Below are positions 1 to 10,600 of a DNA stretch of 64,000 bases, piece by piece (within the stretch, counting starts at the first letter, position 1; every line of letters starts with the position of its first letter). The translations under genes were made by a program, and so were the position numbers. The notes beneath the pieces were generated by a model, which made no database searches, was not told the origin of the DNA, and saw only the letters and a program-made list of their open reading frames with translations. The stretch is from Bacteroidota bacterium (lineage in GTDB: Bacteria; Bacteroidota; Bacteroidia; Chitinophagales; Chitinophagaceae). The DNA lies in contig JAKQGX010000012.1 of assembly GCA_029573235.1 (NCBI GenBank), positions 62,001 to 126,000 on the forward strand. The letters are read 5' to 3'.

Positions 1-717
1 TAATTTTTGAATGGCAGGAGATTTCTCTACATTCCCCAAGGTCTTGATATAAAAATCACCGGTTCTATTTATTACTGCATATTCTTGGTCATCTAGATAT
101 ACTACGTTTTTGGTGTATTCTACAATGGGTGATGCATCGGATGCTATAAAAAATTCTTTTTCTCCAATACCTAATACCAAGGGGCTTCCTTTCCGTGCAG
201 CAATAAGTTGATTGGGATTGTTTTTATCCATCACCACAATGGCGTAGGCGCCAATTACTTGGTTTAATGCAATTCGTACAGCATCTTCCAGTGTGCATTT
301 TTCTTGCTTCTTGATTTCTTCAATCAAGTTTATTAAAACCTCTGTATCTGTATCCGAATGAAAGGTATAGCCACGCCCTTTTAATTCTGTTTTTATGGAT
401 GCGTAGTTTTCAATAATTCCATTGTGGATGATGGTCAGGTTGCCGGATTGTGATAAGTGGGGGTGTGCATTTTCATCATTTGGTGCACCGTGGGTAGCCC
501 ATCGGGTATGTCCTATTCCAATGGTAGAGGTTACATCACTATCAGCTATGTGCTTTTCTAAATCACTTACTTTACCGGCTTTTTTGTACACATGCAAATC
601 GCCATTTAGGATTGCAATACCGGCACTGTCATAGCCTCTATATTCAAGCCTTTTCAGCCCTTTGAGTAATATTGGAAAGACTTCTCTATTACCTATATAA
701 CCAACAATTCCGCACAT
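1..717 (-). CDS. glmS: Glutamine-fructose-6-phosphate aminotransferase, N-terminal part (cut by window edge)
   Basis: The first 239 codons are present; the gene runs off the left edge. The product starts MCGIVGYIGN, so Cys2 is the N-terminal nucleophile of the class II glutamine amidotransferase domain once Met1 is removed. The glutaminase signatures RLEYRGYDSAG, GIGHTRWATHG and HNGIIENY follow, and later DTDTEVL. GlmS makes glucosamine-6-phosphate from fructose-6-phosphate and glutamine, the entry to peptidoglycan and LPS amino sugars; the sugar isomerase domains would lie beyond the window. The start is 17 nt after the stop of the DUF4270 gene, so it is probably the last visible gene of an operon with the two genes upstream. 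The ATG gives exactly the conserved N-terminus, so the start is secure. Confidence 0.95.
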   Translation of the reverse strand, partial: MCGIVGYIGNREVFPILLKGLKRLEYRGYDSAGIAILNGDLHVYKKAGKVSDLEKHIADSDVTSTIGIGHTRWATHGAPNDENAHPHLSQSGNLTIIHNGIIENYASIKTELKGRGYTFHSDTDTEVLINLIEEIKKQEKCTLEDAVRIALNQVIGAYAIVVMDKNNPNQLIAARKGSPLVLGIGEKEFFIASDASPIVEYTKNVVYLDDQEYAVINRTGDFYIKTLGNVEKSPAIQKL

Positions 718-734
718 AGTGTATTAATGGAGTT

Positions 735-2165
735 TTATATTTTGGTGAAGACAACATTTAGACGAATACGGTAGTGCGATTGCTCCATTTTACTACCACC
801 AACTATAAGCCGGTAAGCAGCAGGGTAACCGGAAGCACCTACTAGTCGCAAATGTAATTTATCTTTTTGTTCCGTTATAGCCTTTTGTAATTCGCGAGGG
901 ATGTTCAGGGTATATTGTGTAATGGTAATACCAGCAACTGTTGTCGTTTTCCGAGCGCCATCCATGAATAAGAGCGGTTGTACAGAGCTTAATGGATATC
1001 GGTCAAGAATGGCTTCGGTAGTTCGATCGCTATTAACCCGATAGGGATAAATACGTGATGGAGTGGTGTAAATATCAGAGCCATCTCCGATGAAACTATA
1101 TTGGGTAATCAGAAGTTCTGCTTTATTAATGGGTTTGTTGGGAAGGCTTTTTACATACGGCAATATAATATCTGCTGCTACACCCGGTTCATTTTGAAGA
1201 ACGGCTACCGTATCGGATAATTGTGTAGATGCAAGATAGTTGCCGGTGGGAGTGCCCGAAAAATCTTTAGAAATCTTATTATAACGGGCACATTGTGCTG
1301 GGTCATAAAAATAAGAAGCCGTCTTCACTTCGCCCTTTTCGGTATAATAAAATAATAAGTTTGCCCTATTGTAGTTGGAGGTTACGGAGCCGGCACTTAC
1401 CATTTGCATATAGAAAAGAGCATTGCCGATACTGGTGCTGGAAGGCTCTATGTAGAACCCTTTAAAATAGCTGAAGAAATTTGCGTAGGTATTGAGGTGT
1501 GTATTGGGGTCGGCATTCTTTATCTTGTCAATAAAACTACTGCTTAGTTTGATGCGAATGTGTGCTTGTGTATTTACCCCCAAGTCTTTTACAGAGTCTT
1601 TTAACGTATTGTAGTTGGAAATCGTGGCAGTACCTATTATTTCCGGTTTGTAAGCTACCTGTGTATAGCTATAGTAATTTTTCTTTTGCGGAAAAGAGTC
1701 AGCTATTTCATGTACATTAAATGTTTGTGGCAGCATACTGCTGGTGGTATCGCCCCAAGTGAATTTAGCATAAGGTATTATCAAATATGCTGAGTCCGGT
1801 GTAGCCGGAAAGGTGTAAGTGAGCTTGGGCGGCACTACTTGAAAATAGATGCCGGCAGTTGTTTTACCAAAGTACGGGTCGGTAGTAAGCGTGCCTAATG
1901 CATGGTAGATCGGCAGCCCTGCAATATAAATACTATCACCTGTTTTTGCAGAATCGCTTCGTACAGTCTTGGTGTATATCGTAATGGTATCCGGCAGAAT
2001 AATACTATTGATAGTATCTCCTGATGGTACGATATTGGCGTTTAAAATGGTGTCTTCTTTACATCCGAAAATAGATGCGATGAAAAACGTAGAAACAGAA
2101 AGAAATAAGGTTATTCGACTGAATGAAGAATAGTTCAAAATGAAATTTTTTTGCGAATGTGGCAA
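735..2165 (-). CDS. DUF4270 family lipoprotein
   Basis: 476 residues. A hydrophobic segment ends in the lipobox ASIFGC (Cys35), followed by KEDTI, so this should be a lipoprotein. The rest is a Ser/Thr/Tyr-rich, beta-strand-like sequence typical of DUF4270, a Bacteroidota-specific family of unknown function. I recognise the family from the early NANIVPSGDTIN-type segment, the YFGKTTAGIYFQ-like motif and the gene neighbourhood (glycogen-synthase-like gene, DUF4270, glmS, next to panC). The start is TTG, 8 nt after the stop of the upstream gene; no better ATG precedes the signal segment. Co-transcription with both neighbours is likely. The biochemical role is not known. Confidence 0.85.
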   Translation of the reverse strand: MPHSQKNFILNYSSFSRITLFLSVSTFFIASIFGCKEDTILNANIVPSGDTINSIILPDTITIYTKTVRSDSAKTGDSIYIAGLPIYHALGTLTTDPYFGKTTAGIYFQVVPPKLTYTFPATPDSAYLIIPYAKFTWGDTTSSMLPQTFNVHEIADSFPQKKNYYSYTQVAYKPEIIGTATISNYNTLKDSVKDLGVNTQAHIRIKLSSSFIDKIKNADPNTHLNTYANFFSYFKGFYIEPSSTSIGNALFYMQMVSAGSVTSNYNRANLLFYYTEKGEVKTASYFYDPAQCARYNKISKDFSGTPTGNYLASTQLSDTVAVLQNEPGVAADIILPYVKSLPNKPINKAELLITQYSFIGDGSDIYTTPSRIYPYRVNSDRTTEAILDRYPLSSVQPLLFMDGARKTTTVAGITITQYTLNIPRELQKAITEQKDKLHLRLVGASGYPAAYRLIVGGSKMEQSHYRIRLNVVFTKI

Positions 2166-2173
2166 ATGTTTAT

Positions 2174-3001
2174 CTAAGACGCTGTTAAGCTTTTGTATAA
2201 TTCCAATAGCGGTGCTACAGATTCTTTCCAGCTCTCATCAAATTTTACAATCTTCCGGTAGCGGCTGGGTTTTATTTCATCAGCAATTTCTTTTTTTAAA
2301 TTGTCTTCACCCACAATCACCACATCCGAACTTTTAATACCGCCAATTGTCATAGCCGTATTCGTAAGTGCTTTAAATGGATCTAGATCTTTTTCTTTAA
2401 TATCAGCACTTATCAACGCTTTTTTGAGGAAATCAGCATGAAGCAGTTCGGTAAACTGGTCGTTTTCTGCGGTGAAAATCGTTTTAGAATAATTGAAAAC
2501 AGGTTCCTTTTTATAAGCCGTTTTTAGGAATAATGGCACCAGCGATGTCATCCAACCGTGGCAGTGAATCACGTCTGGTGGCCAGCCAAATTTCTTAACG
2601 GTTTCGAGGGCACTTTTACAGAAAAATATCATGCGCTCTGCATTATCATCAAAGAATTGGTTGTTGTCGTCATGAAAAAGTTGCTTCCTTTTGAAATAGT
2701 CTTCATTGTCCATAAAATATACCTGAAGGCGTGCATTGGGTAAGGAAGCTACTTTTATGATAAGGGGGTAATCGTCTTTGTCAATAATAATGTTGATGCC
2801 GGAAAGTCGTACTACTTCGTGCAGCCGGTGCCTACGCTCATTAATGACCCCAAATCGAGGCATGATTACGCGTACTTCCAGTCCACTATCAAAAGTGGCA
2901 ATTGCCAGTTTATTCAGAATATGAGCGAAATCAGATAATTCAACATATGGAGACAAGTCATTTGCTACAATAAGCACTCTTTTTTTTGTGTCTGCAACCA
3001 T
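2174..3001 (-). CDS. GT5-type glycogen/starch synthase N-terminal domain protein
   Basis: 275 residues that resemble only the N-terminal Rossmann half of glycogen synthase: KKRVLIVANDLSPY at the N-terminus, GLEVRVIMPRFGVINERRHRLHEVVRL, a YFMDNEDYFKR strand, DVIHCHGWMTSLVPLFLK, and a tail like the end of the GT5 domain. The C-terminal GT1-fold half of a full synthase (about 480 residues in total) is absent. The ADP-glucose-binding K-x-G-G-L motif expected after the first strand is replaced by VELSDFA (residues 20-26). It may therefore not be a functional glycogen synthase. It is the first gene of an apparent operon with a DUF4270 lipoprotein and glmS, divergent from panC, and has a -7 element at 3057-3064. 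Confidence 0.8.
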   Translation of the reverse strand: MVADTKKRVLIVANDLSPYVELSDFAHILNKLAIATFDSGLEVRVIMPRFGVINERRHRLHEVVRLSGINIIIDKDDYPLIIKVASLPNARLQVYFMDNEDYFKRKQLFHDDNNQFFDDNAERMIFFCKSALETVKKFGWPPDVIHCHGWMTSLVPLFLKTAYKKEPVFNYSKTIFTAENDQFTELLHADFLKKALISADIKEKDLDPFKALTNTAMTIGGIKSSDVVIVGEDNLKKEIADEIKPSRYRKIVKFDESWKESVAPLLELYKSLTAS

Positions 3002-3056
3002 AATATATTATTGAGAATAGTTAATTACCAAAAAATGATAATAATGAAAATGTTTG

Positions 3057-3064
3057 CAAAATTA
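3057..3064 (-). promoter_or_regulatory. -7 promoter element for the GT5-like/DUF4270/glmS operon
   Basis: TAATTTTG on the minus strand is a perfect match to the Bacteroidota sigma-A -7 consensus TAnnTTTG, 55 nt before the ATG at 3001. A TTG lies 16 nt upstream of it. The region between 3002 and 3115 is shared with the divergent panC, whose own -7 is less clear (an imperfect TTATTTTG at 3087-3094). Confidence 0.55.
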
Positions 3065-3115
3065 CGAAAATATTAAATAGCAACCATTATTTTGCAGCAC
3101 CAGCCTTTAAGCATC

Positions 3116-3976
3116 ATGGTGATATTTAAAAAAGTAGGGGATCTTCAAGCTTATCTGAGCGACAAAAACAAGAGTCATAGTGGGGTCAATTTTGTACCTA
3201 CGATGGGGGCATTGCATCAAGGACATCTATCGCTCATTCAGTTGGCAAAGCAACATTCGGGTATTACCGTTTGTAGTGTTTTCGTGAATCCTACCCAATT
3301 CAATAATGCAATCGATTTTGAAAAGTATCCCATCACTATTGCAGAAGATATAGCCTTGCTTACGGATGCCGGATGTGATGTGTTGTTCTTGCCTTCGCAG
3401 CAAGAAATTTATCCCGATGGTACGGACAAAGCACCTTCTTTTGACTTTGGTTATCTGGAAACCATTTTGGAAGGAGTGCATCGCCCGGGGCATTTTAAAG
3501 GAGTGGGGCAAGTTGTTGCTCGATTGTTGGACATAGTGAAACCGGAATGTCTCTTCTTGGGTCAAAAAGATTACCAGCAATGCATGGTGATAAAAATGCT
3601 GTTAGAAAAATTGAAGCTTGATTCAAAAATTCAACTCATTACGGCTCCCACTATTAGAGAAGATGATGGTTTGGCGATGAGTTCTCGCAACCGAAGATTG
3701 ACACCTTCCCAGCGAACCATTGCCAGTACTATTTATCAATGTTTGGTCTCTATACAAGCTAAACTACAAACGGAAAAATTTGAAGTAGTACAAAAGGAAT
3801 GCATTGACCTTCTTAAAGACAAAGGCTTTGCGCCGGAATATGTTTCTTTGGCAAATGCCACAACGCTATCGTTGATGGATGACTATAATATTGATGTGCC
3901 TATGGTGGCGCTCATTGCTGCCGAGATTGGCGGGGTGCGCCTCATTGATAATATGGTGCTTAACCCGGTTCAATAA
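3116..3976 (+). CDS. panC: Pantothenate synthetase (pantoate-beta-alanine ligase)
   Basis: 286 residues. It joins pantoate and beta-alanine using ATP, the last step of pantothenate synthesis for coenzyme A. Visible motifs are FVPTMGALHQGHLSLI (HxGH-type adenylation motif), SVFVNPTQFN, the pantoate-binding LEGVHRPGHFKGV, FLGQKDYQQ, and RE-DGLAMSSRNRRL (KMSKS-like loop). The family is usually about 280 residues. An upstream TTG at 3092 would add eight residues (MQHQPLSI); the ATG at 3116 (MVIFKKVGD) fits family N-termini better. The gene is divergent from the GT5-like operon. panD is often adjacent but does not follow here; 647 nt without a recognisable protein gene come next. Confidence 0.96.
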   Translation: MVIFKKVGDLQAYLSDKNKSHSGVNFVPTMGALHQGHLSLIQLAKQHSGITVCSVFVNPTQFNNAIDFEKYPITIAEDIALLTDAGCDVLFLPSQQEIYPDGTDKAPSFDFGYLETILEGVHRPGHFKGVGQVVARLLDIVKPECLFLGQKDYQQCMVIKMLLEKLKLDSKIQLITAPTIREDDGLAMSSRNRRLTPSQRTIASTIYQCLVSIQAKLQTEKFEVVQKECIDLLKDKGFAPEYVSLANATTLSLMDDYNIDVPMVALIAAEIGGVRLIDNMVLNPVQ

Positions 3977-4311
3977 TTTGTTATTTAATATCTACAGTTT
4001 CATATAGCTGCTTGCTTTCACTTGTTTGGAAGTTGACTTATATTATATTGATTTCCATAATGTTGCAAGTAGTTTTGAAGACAATTTCTATCTAAGTTAT
4101 TGAAATAATATCCGCTTTGAAGATTGCTGCTCAAAAATGCGCTTTGTCGTCTAGCTTAAAGATATATTTTTTACACATTGTAAAATATTTCACTTTTCAA
4201 TTAGCTTATTATCAATGATTTGATTTGAATATCATTAAAATATTTTCGCTGCATAATATTTTTTTATAAGGCGACAGTCAAAAAGCACTTTTTTACTCCC
4301 GCCTATAATCT

Positions 4312-4319
4312 TACTTTTG
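4312..4319 (+). promoter_or_regulatory. -7 element upstream of candidate small RNA
   Basis: TACTTTTG matches TAnnTTTG perfectly. The -33 region (around 4289) is T-rich but lacks a clear TTTG. The predicted transcription start is near 4323. Confidence 0.45.
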
Positions 4320-4322
4320 TGT

Positions 4323-4385
4323 CAAGTTGTGAATTTAATGGGTTAGTAAGTAGAGCCGCCGTATTCTTACAGTGGCTCTTTTTTT
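4323..4385 (+). ncRNA. Candidate small RNA of about 63 nt ending in an intrinsic terminator
   Basis: Predicted from signals only. A perfect -7 element ends at 4319. The terminator stem is 4352-4359 (AGAGCCGC) pairing with 4372-4379 (GTGGCTCT), 8 bp including one G-U pair, with a 12-nt loop and a run of seven T from 4379. A second complementarity, GTAAG (4346-4350) with CTTAC (4366-4370), interleaves with that stem and could form a pseudoknot or an alternative to the terminator. No protein can be encoded in 63 nt of this sequence. It could instead be a leader or attenuator for the macroglobulin gene, whose ATG is 239 nt further on. I do not recognise an RNA family. Confidence 0.4.
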
Positions 4386-4623
4386 ATTCTTCTCACAGTT
4401 ATCTTCCGACATGATCACGTCAATGTCATTTATTCTTTTCTGCTCTTCTCGAATCAGGATATACCTTCCAATAGCGTCGTGTTTTTTTCAATAATAGAAT
4501 AGTCGAGTAATACATGTTTCATCATTTGTCGAAAAGAACTTTCGGCATAATGCTTGCAAAAGGATTTACTTCGTTTTATGGAAACGGAATAGTTCTGCAT
4601 CATTATTACCTAACCACGTTGTT

Positions 4624-7600
4624 ATGAGATACCTGCTTTCGATAATATTTATTCTAACACTACAACCCATATTTGCCCAAAACATGAATGTTCCTTATGC
4701 TCGAGAGTGGATGCAAGCGGACAGCTTACTCCAGAGAGGATTCCCTAAAAGCGCTACGGAAGTAGTCAACAAAATTTACAAAAGCGCCCTTCAGAAAAAT
4801 GAACAAATACAAATGATAAAAGCAGAATTGTATTTGTTGAATATTGGCTTCGAACGAAGCGAAACAGCGTATAATACGGCTATCAGCAAAGCAGAAGAAC
4901 AAATTCAGAAAAACACGTTCCCGATAAAAAATATCTGGCAAAGCATAGCCGCACAATTGTATTGGAATTATTATCAGCAGCACCGGTGGGATATTATCAA
5001 TCGAACTTCGATAAGCCAAGAAACCCAAATTGAAGACTTCGAACAATGGGATGCTAAACGTTTTTATCAAAACGTATCCGCATTGCATGAAGCATCTGTA
5101 TCGAAGGCTACTGAGTTGGCAAAACTGAACATTCATCTGTACGATCCTATTTTGACGAAAGCAATAAACACACAGTTGCTACGACCTACCTTACTTGATT
5201 TACTTTCCTTCAGAGCATTATCTTTCTTTGAGAATGATGAAAAAGACCTCACTCGTCCGGCATTTGCTTTTGTAATGAATGATGAAAAAGCCTTTGCACC
5301 TGCAAACCGTTTTGTGTCATCACAATTTATTACTGAAGATACTGCCTCGTTGCAATACAAAGCATTGAGATTATATCAACAATTACTTGCTCAACATTTA
5401 GCTGATACTAAAACGGATGCTTTGATAGATATAGATCTCAGCAGATTGGCATTTGCATACAAGTATAGCGTGCTGCCCAATAAACAATCATTGTATCGAA
5501 AAGCATTGGAGCAAATAGAAACGCAGTATGCCCAACATCCCATCTCCGGATTAGCAACCATTGCCATTGTACAGTTGCAGATGCTACAAAATGTTGCAGA
5601 AGGAGAAGCATTGGACAAACCCTCAACCCAACGTAACATCGACTACCGATTGGCAAAGAAAAAATTAGATGCTTTAGTGGCAAAATTTCCCAATTCGGAA
5701 GCCGGTATTCAAGCGAAAAATTTAGTACAAAACATTGAAAGGAAATCGTTGAACATCACAACCGAGGAGGTGGTGCTGCCTTCTGAACCTTCCAAATTTT
5801 TGGTGCAGTATAAGAATGTAAAAAACATTACCGTTAGAATAGTAGCCATAAAAGACAAAGAAACTTTTTGGAAAAACAAAGACCGCTATAATGAAAAGGA
5901 AAAAGTATGGGAGTATCAACAACTACCCACAATAAAGCAATGGAGCGTAGCACTACCCGGCTCGGAAGATTATCATAGCCATACTACCGAAGTAAAGATA
6001 GATGCCTTGCCCAAAGGAATGTACATGGTCATTGTGAGCGCGAATGACAACTTCTCTGAAAAGGATAATATCATTGCTCGTAGCGTCTTTCAAGTATCGG
6101 ATATCAGTATGGTGAGTCTATCCAATAGTGGCAAAGCATATACCCTTCATCGAAAAACAGGAAAGCCTTTACCAAACATAAAGGCAGACTTTTATAGCCA
6201 ACAATACAATCGGCTCTCGGCCACTTATGAGAGTGCAAGGCAAAGCAGTACCCATAGCGCATCGGATGGGAGTTTTACATTGTCGAAAAACAACCATATC
6301 CATTTTGTAAAACTCAGTACGCAAGATGAAACCTTGTATGTAAACGGAAATTATTACGGATGGGATGAAGGCAGTAATAACGACAAAAGCAATCAAACAT
6401 TTTTCTTTACCGACCGCAGCATTTACCGCCCTGGGCAAACGATTCACTTTAAAGGAATCCTATTTCAACAAGCTCAACAAGGGAAGAAAAACGATGTACT
6501 AAAAAATCAAAAAACAACGGTAACGTTTTACGACGCCAACTATCAAAAGATAAGCTCAAAGACGTTTACGACAAATGAATTTGGTTCATTCTCCGGTAGC
6601 TTCACCGCTCCGGAAGGCATATTGAACGGTGCTATGCATATACAAAACGAAAGTGGCAGCACTGAAATATCCGTAGAAGAATACAAGCGCCCTAAGTTTT
6701 ACGTAGCATTTGACACACTCAAAAAAGAATACACACTAAACGATAAAGTAAAGATACTGGGGCGCGCAACAGCATATGCCGGCAACACAATTGATGGCGC
6801 TACAGTAGCATATCGGGTGGTACGAACCTATCGTTTCCCCTATCCATGGCTTTGTTATTATTACCGTTACTTGCCTCAAAATGATGAAATGGAAATCGTG
6901 AATGGAGTAGTGAAAACAGCCGCAGACGGAAGTTTTCAAATAGACTTTAAAGCCCTGCCTGATGAAACTATGGATGCGAAAACAATGCCTCTGTTTACAT
7001 ATAAGATTACAGCCGATGTTACCGATATTAATGGTGAAACTCGCAGCAGTAGCCAATCCGTAAACATTGGATACACATCAATAGCTATTAATGCTAGCGT
7101 ACCAGAAACATGGTATCCGAATAAAACTAACAACATAGCACTGCGTACCGAAACCCAAAATGGTGATTTTGTATCAACAAAAGTGCAGGTGAAAATTGGA
7201 AAATTAATAACACCGTCAAAGGTATTGCGCAAACGCTTGTGGGGTAAGCCGGACATGTATATCATGGATAGTATCAGTTTCAAAAAAGACTTTCCGAATG
7301 ATGTATATAAAGATGAAGACAACTACCAACAATGGAAGATTGAAAAAAATATTTGGGAAAAAACCGTAACGACAACTGCAGATGGCAAGGTGGCGATAGA
7401 CAATAGCATTTGGAAGGAAGATGGACGGTATGTAATCATCTTTTCGACTACAGATAATAATGGAAAACCGGTGGTAGAAAAGCAGTACACACAAGTGATG
7501 TCTATAGGCGGCAAGACAGATCAAGCATTGACAATTCTTAACTCAACACTAAAAGTTTTGCCGGGCAATCAAGCTGAATTAAGTGTAATAAGTGGTTATA

Positions 7601-10600
7601 AAAACTTATACCTATTGCGCACCGTAAAAGATATGAATGGATTGCGTCCTACGGATTCGCTCATCTATCAAAATGCACCCACTCATTGGTCAAGAAAAAT
7701 TACCGAAGCTGATCGAGGTGGAATGATGGTATCGTATCTCACGGTAAAAGAAAACAGGGTGTACAAAGAGGAAGCCGTCATTGCTATTCCTTGGGATAAT
7801 AAAGACCTGCACATACGTTGGGAAACACACCGAGATAAACTACAGCCCGGTGCCCATGAAACATGGACAATGGTAGTGAGTGGTACCCAAAAAGAAAAAA
7901 TTGCAGCCGAGTTGGTAGCTACTTTGTACGATGCTTCATTAGAAGCTTTCAAACCCCATCGATGGTGGGTACATGGGATATATCCTACGTTGAACACCGG
8001 ACTTTATTGGGGCAATGGATTCGGTACGCAAAATGGCAGAGTGGATGATGGATTTCCATACGCATATTATAAAGAGTATTCAAAAGAGTACAGTGACATC
8101 ATCATGATTCCAAACTCGTTTGGCTATAGAGGTAGTAGGCATTATGCCATTGCGGATAAAGCAACCATGAGTGAAGGTGTATTCATGGATGAAGCACCAG
8201 CTGCTAAGAGCGTCAATATGAGTATGGCTGCTCCGGCACCCGGCCGCGATAATTTAAAAGAAGCAGTAGTACACTTTACACCACCCATAATAGATAATAC
8301 GACAACTGCGCCCCCGAAAGATGCATCACCTTCCGTTCGAAAGAATCTGCAAGAGACAGCCTTCTTTTTTCCTGAATTAAGAACTGACAGCGCCGGTAAT
8401 GTGCGCATTCAATTCACCTTACCGGAGTCGCTCACCGAATGGAGAATGATGTCCATTGCACACACTAAAGACATGAGCATTGGGTATATAGATGGCACCA
8501 TCAAAACGCAAAAAGACTTGATGGTAATGCCAAACTTACCCCGCTTTTTACGTCAAAATGATGCGATAACGCTTAGTGCAAAAATATCTAACCTCAGCAC
8601 GAAACAATTGTCAGGTAAGGCAACGATTAGTTTGAAAAATGCACTTACACTACAACCGGTTGAATTGCCATTCCGTCTTTCTCAAAAAGACAAAAACTTT
8701 TCAGTGGCTGCCGGACAAAGCACCAACGTAACCTGGAGTTTGCACGTTCCTGAAAGTTTGTACGTGCCGGTCATCATTACCATCACGGCACAAGCCGGTG
8801 ATTTCACCGATGGCGAAGAAAACACTTTGCCCATTGTTACCAATCGAATGTTAGTTACCGAGACGTTGCCATTGTGGATGAATGGTATGGGCACCAAGCA
8901 ATACCAATTGGATAAATTACTTTATTCCGATACCAGCAAGTCACTTACACCGCACGTACTTACATTGGAATACACAGCCAATCCTGCGTGGTATGCCGTG
9001 CAAGCCTTGCCATATATGATGGAGTACCCGTATGCCTGTGCCGAACAAACATTTAATCGGTTTTATGCTACCGCATTGGCTGCAACGATTGTAGAAAAAA
9101 TGCCATTATTGAAGCAGGTTTTTGATAAATGGATGGAGGCATCTTCAAGTCAAGCGATGGCTTCTCCACTTGTAAAAAACGAAGAACTCAAATCGGCATT
9201 GCTGCAAGAAACACCATGGGTGCTGGAGGCACAAGATGAAACGGAGCAACAAAAACGCATTGCACTGCTTTTTGATGCGCACAAACTGTCAAAAGATTTG
9301 AAATCTACTCTTAAAAAACTACAAGACAAACAACGTCCTGATGGAGCTTTTGGTTGGTTTGACGGAATGTACCCCGACCGATACATCACACAATATATCG
9401 TAACCGGTTTAGCTAAACTACAGAAACTGGGAGTGACCACAGGCGCAAATGAAATGAAGACAATCATCAATAAAGCTTTACCGTATTTAGATAATGAAAT
9501 ACACCGCGACTATCAAACGTTAGTAAAGAATAAATTGCCTTTAGACAAAATGCATCTGGGCTACACACAAGTACAATACCTGTATATGCGCAGCTTCTTA
9601 GGTGCTTTACCCAATAGCAAAGCAACCGTTGCAATTCAATATTACACCCAACAAGCAGCTACTTACTGGCCATCATTCAATGCTTATACCAAAGGGATGA
9701 TAGCTTTAGCACTCCACAGAACCGGAAATACAAAAGTTCCCAAAGACATTATTCGCTCTTTGAAAGAAACCGCTATTACCAAAGAAGAAATGGGCATGTA
9801 CTGGATGCCGCGCGGCTATGGATATTGGTGGTACGAAGCGCCTATTGAAACCCAATCTTTATTGATAGAATGTTTCAACGAAATTGATAAAGACATGGCT
9901 ACTGTTGATAAGATGAAATTATGGCTACTGAAAAATAAACAAACGAATCATTGGGAAACCACCAAAGCTACAGCCGATGCTTGCTATGCCTTGTTGCTTA
10001 CCGGCAATAATGGGTTGACTTCACAACCGATTGTTACCGTACAATTAGGTACTCAAAAAGTAAACAGTACATCGCAGGCGCAAGTGCCGGGCACCGGCTA
10101 CTTCAAGAAACAATGGAAGGATAGTGAGATAAAACCGGATATGGGTAATATCACCTTGAATGTATCAAACAGTACTTCATCACCAGCTGCAACCGCCAGT
10201 TGGGGTGCCGTATATTGGCAATATTTCGAAGACCTCGACAAGATCAGCTTTGCCAAAACACCCTTGGTGGTCAAGAAGCAATTATTTATTGAAAAGCCTA
10301 CTGCACGTGGCCCCGAGCTAGTGCCTATCACTGAGAAGAACGTACTACATGTAGGCGACAAAGCCATAGTACGCATCGAAATAATTGTAGATAGAGATAT
10401 GGAGTACGTGCATTTGAAAGACATGAGAGCCGCTTGTTTTGAGCCTGTGAATGTGCTGAGCACGTATCGTTATCAAAACGGATTAGGTTATTATGAAAGC
10501 ACCAAAGACATTAGTACCAACTTCTTTTTCGACCGACTGAATAAAGGGAAATACGTTTTTGAATATGCTGTATTTACGCAACAAAAAGGCAATTTCAGCA

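Larger units (their letters stand above)
3977..4623. other. Intergenic region with a candidate small RNA
   Basis: 647 nt between panC and the macroglobulin gene. I see no convincing protein gene. The only clear signals are a perfect -7 element at 4312-4319 and a terminator-like hairpin at 4352-4385, described separately. A 49-codon minus-strand frame at 4454-4603 is present but unsupported. Confidence 0.6.

Noticed and set aside
2140-2337. A 65-codon plus-strand frame with a Cys-rich start.
   Set aside because: It overlaps the junction of two well-supported minus-strand genes and has no recognisable feature.
4454-4603. A 49-codon minus-strand frame starting with two ATGs in the gap before the macroglobulin gene.
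   Set aside because: Too short to judge by composition, no recognisable motif, no promoter, and the frame after its stop has no continuation that would show a decayed gene with confidence.
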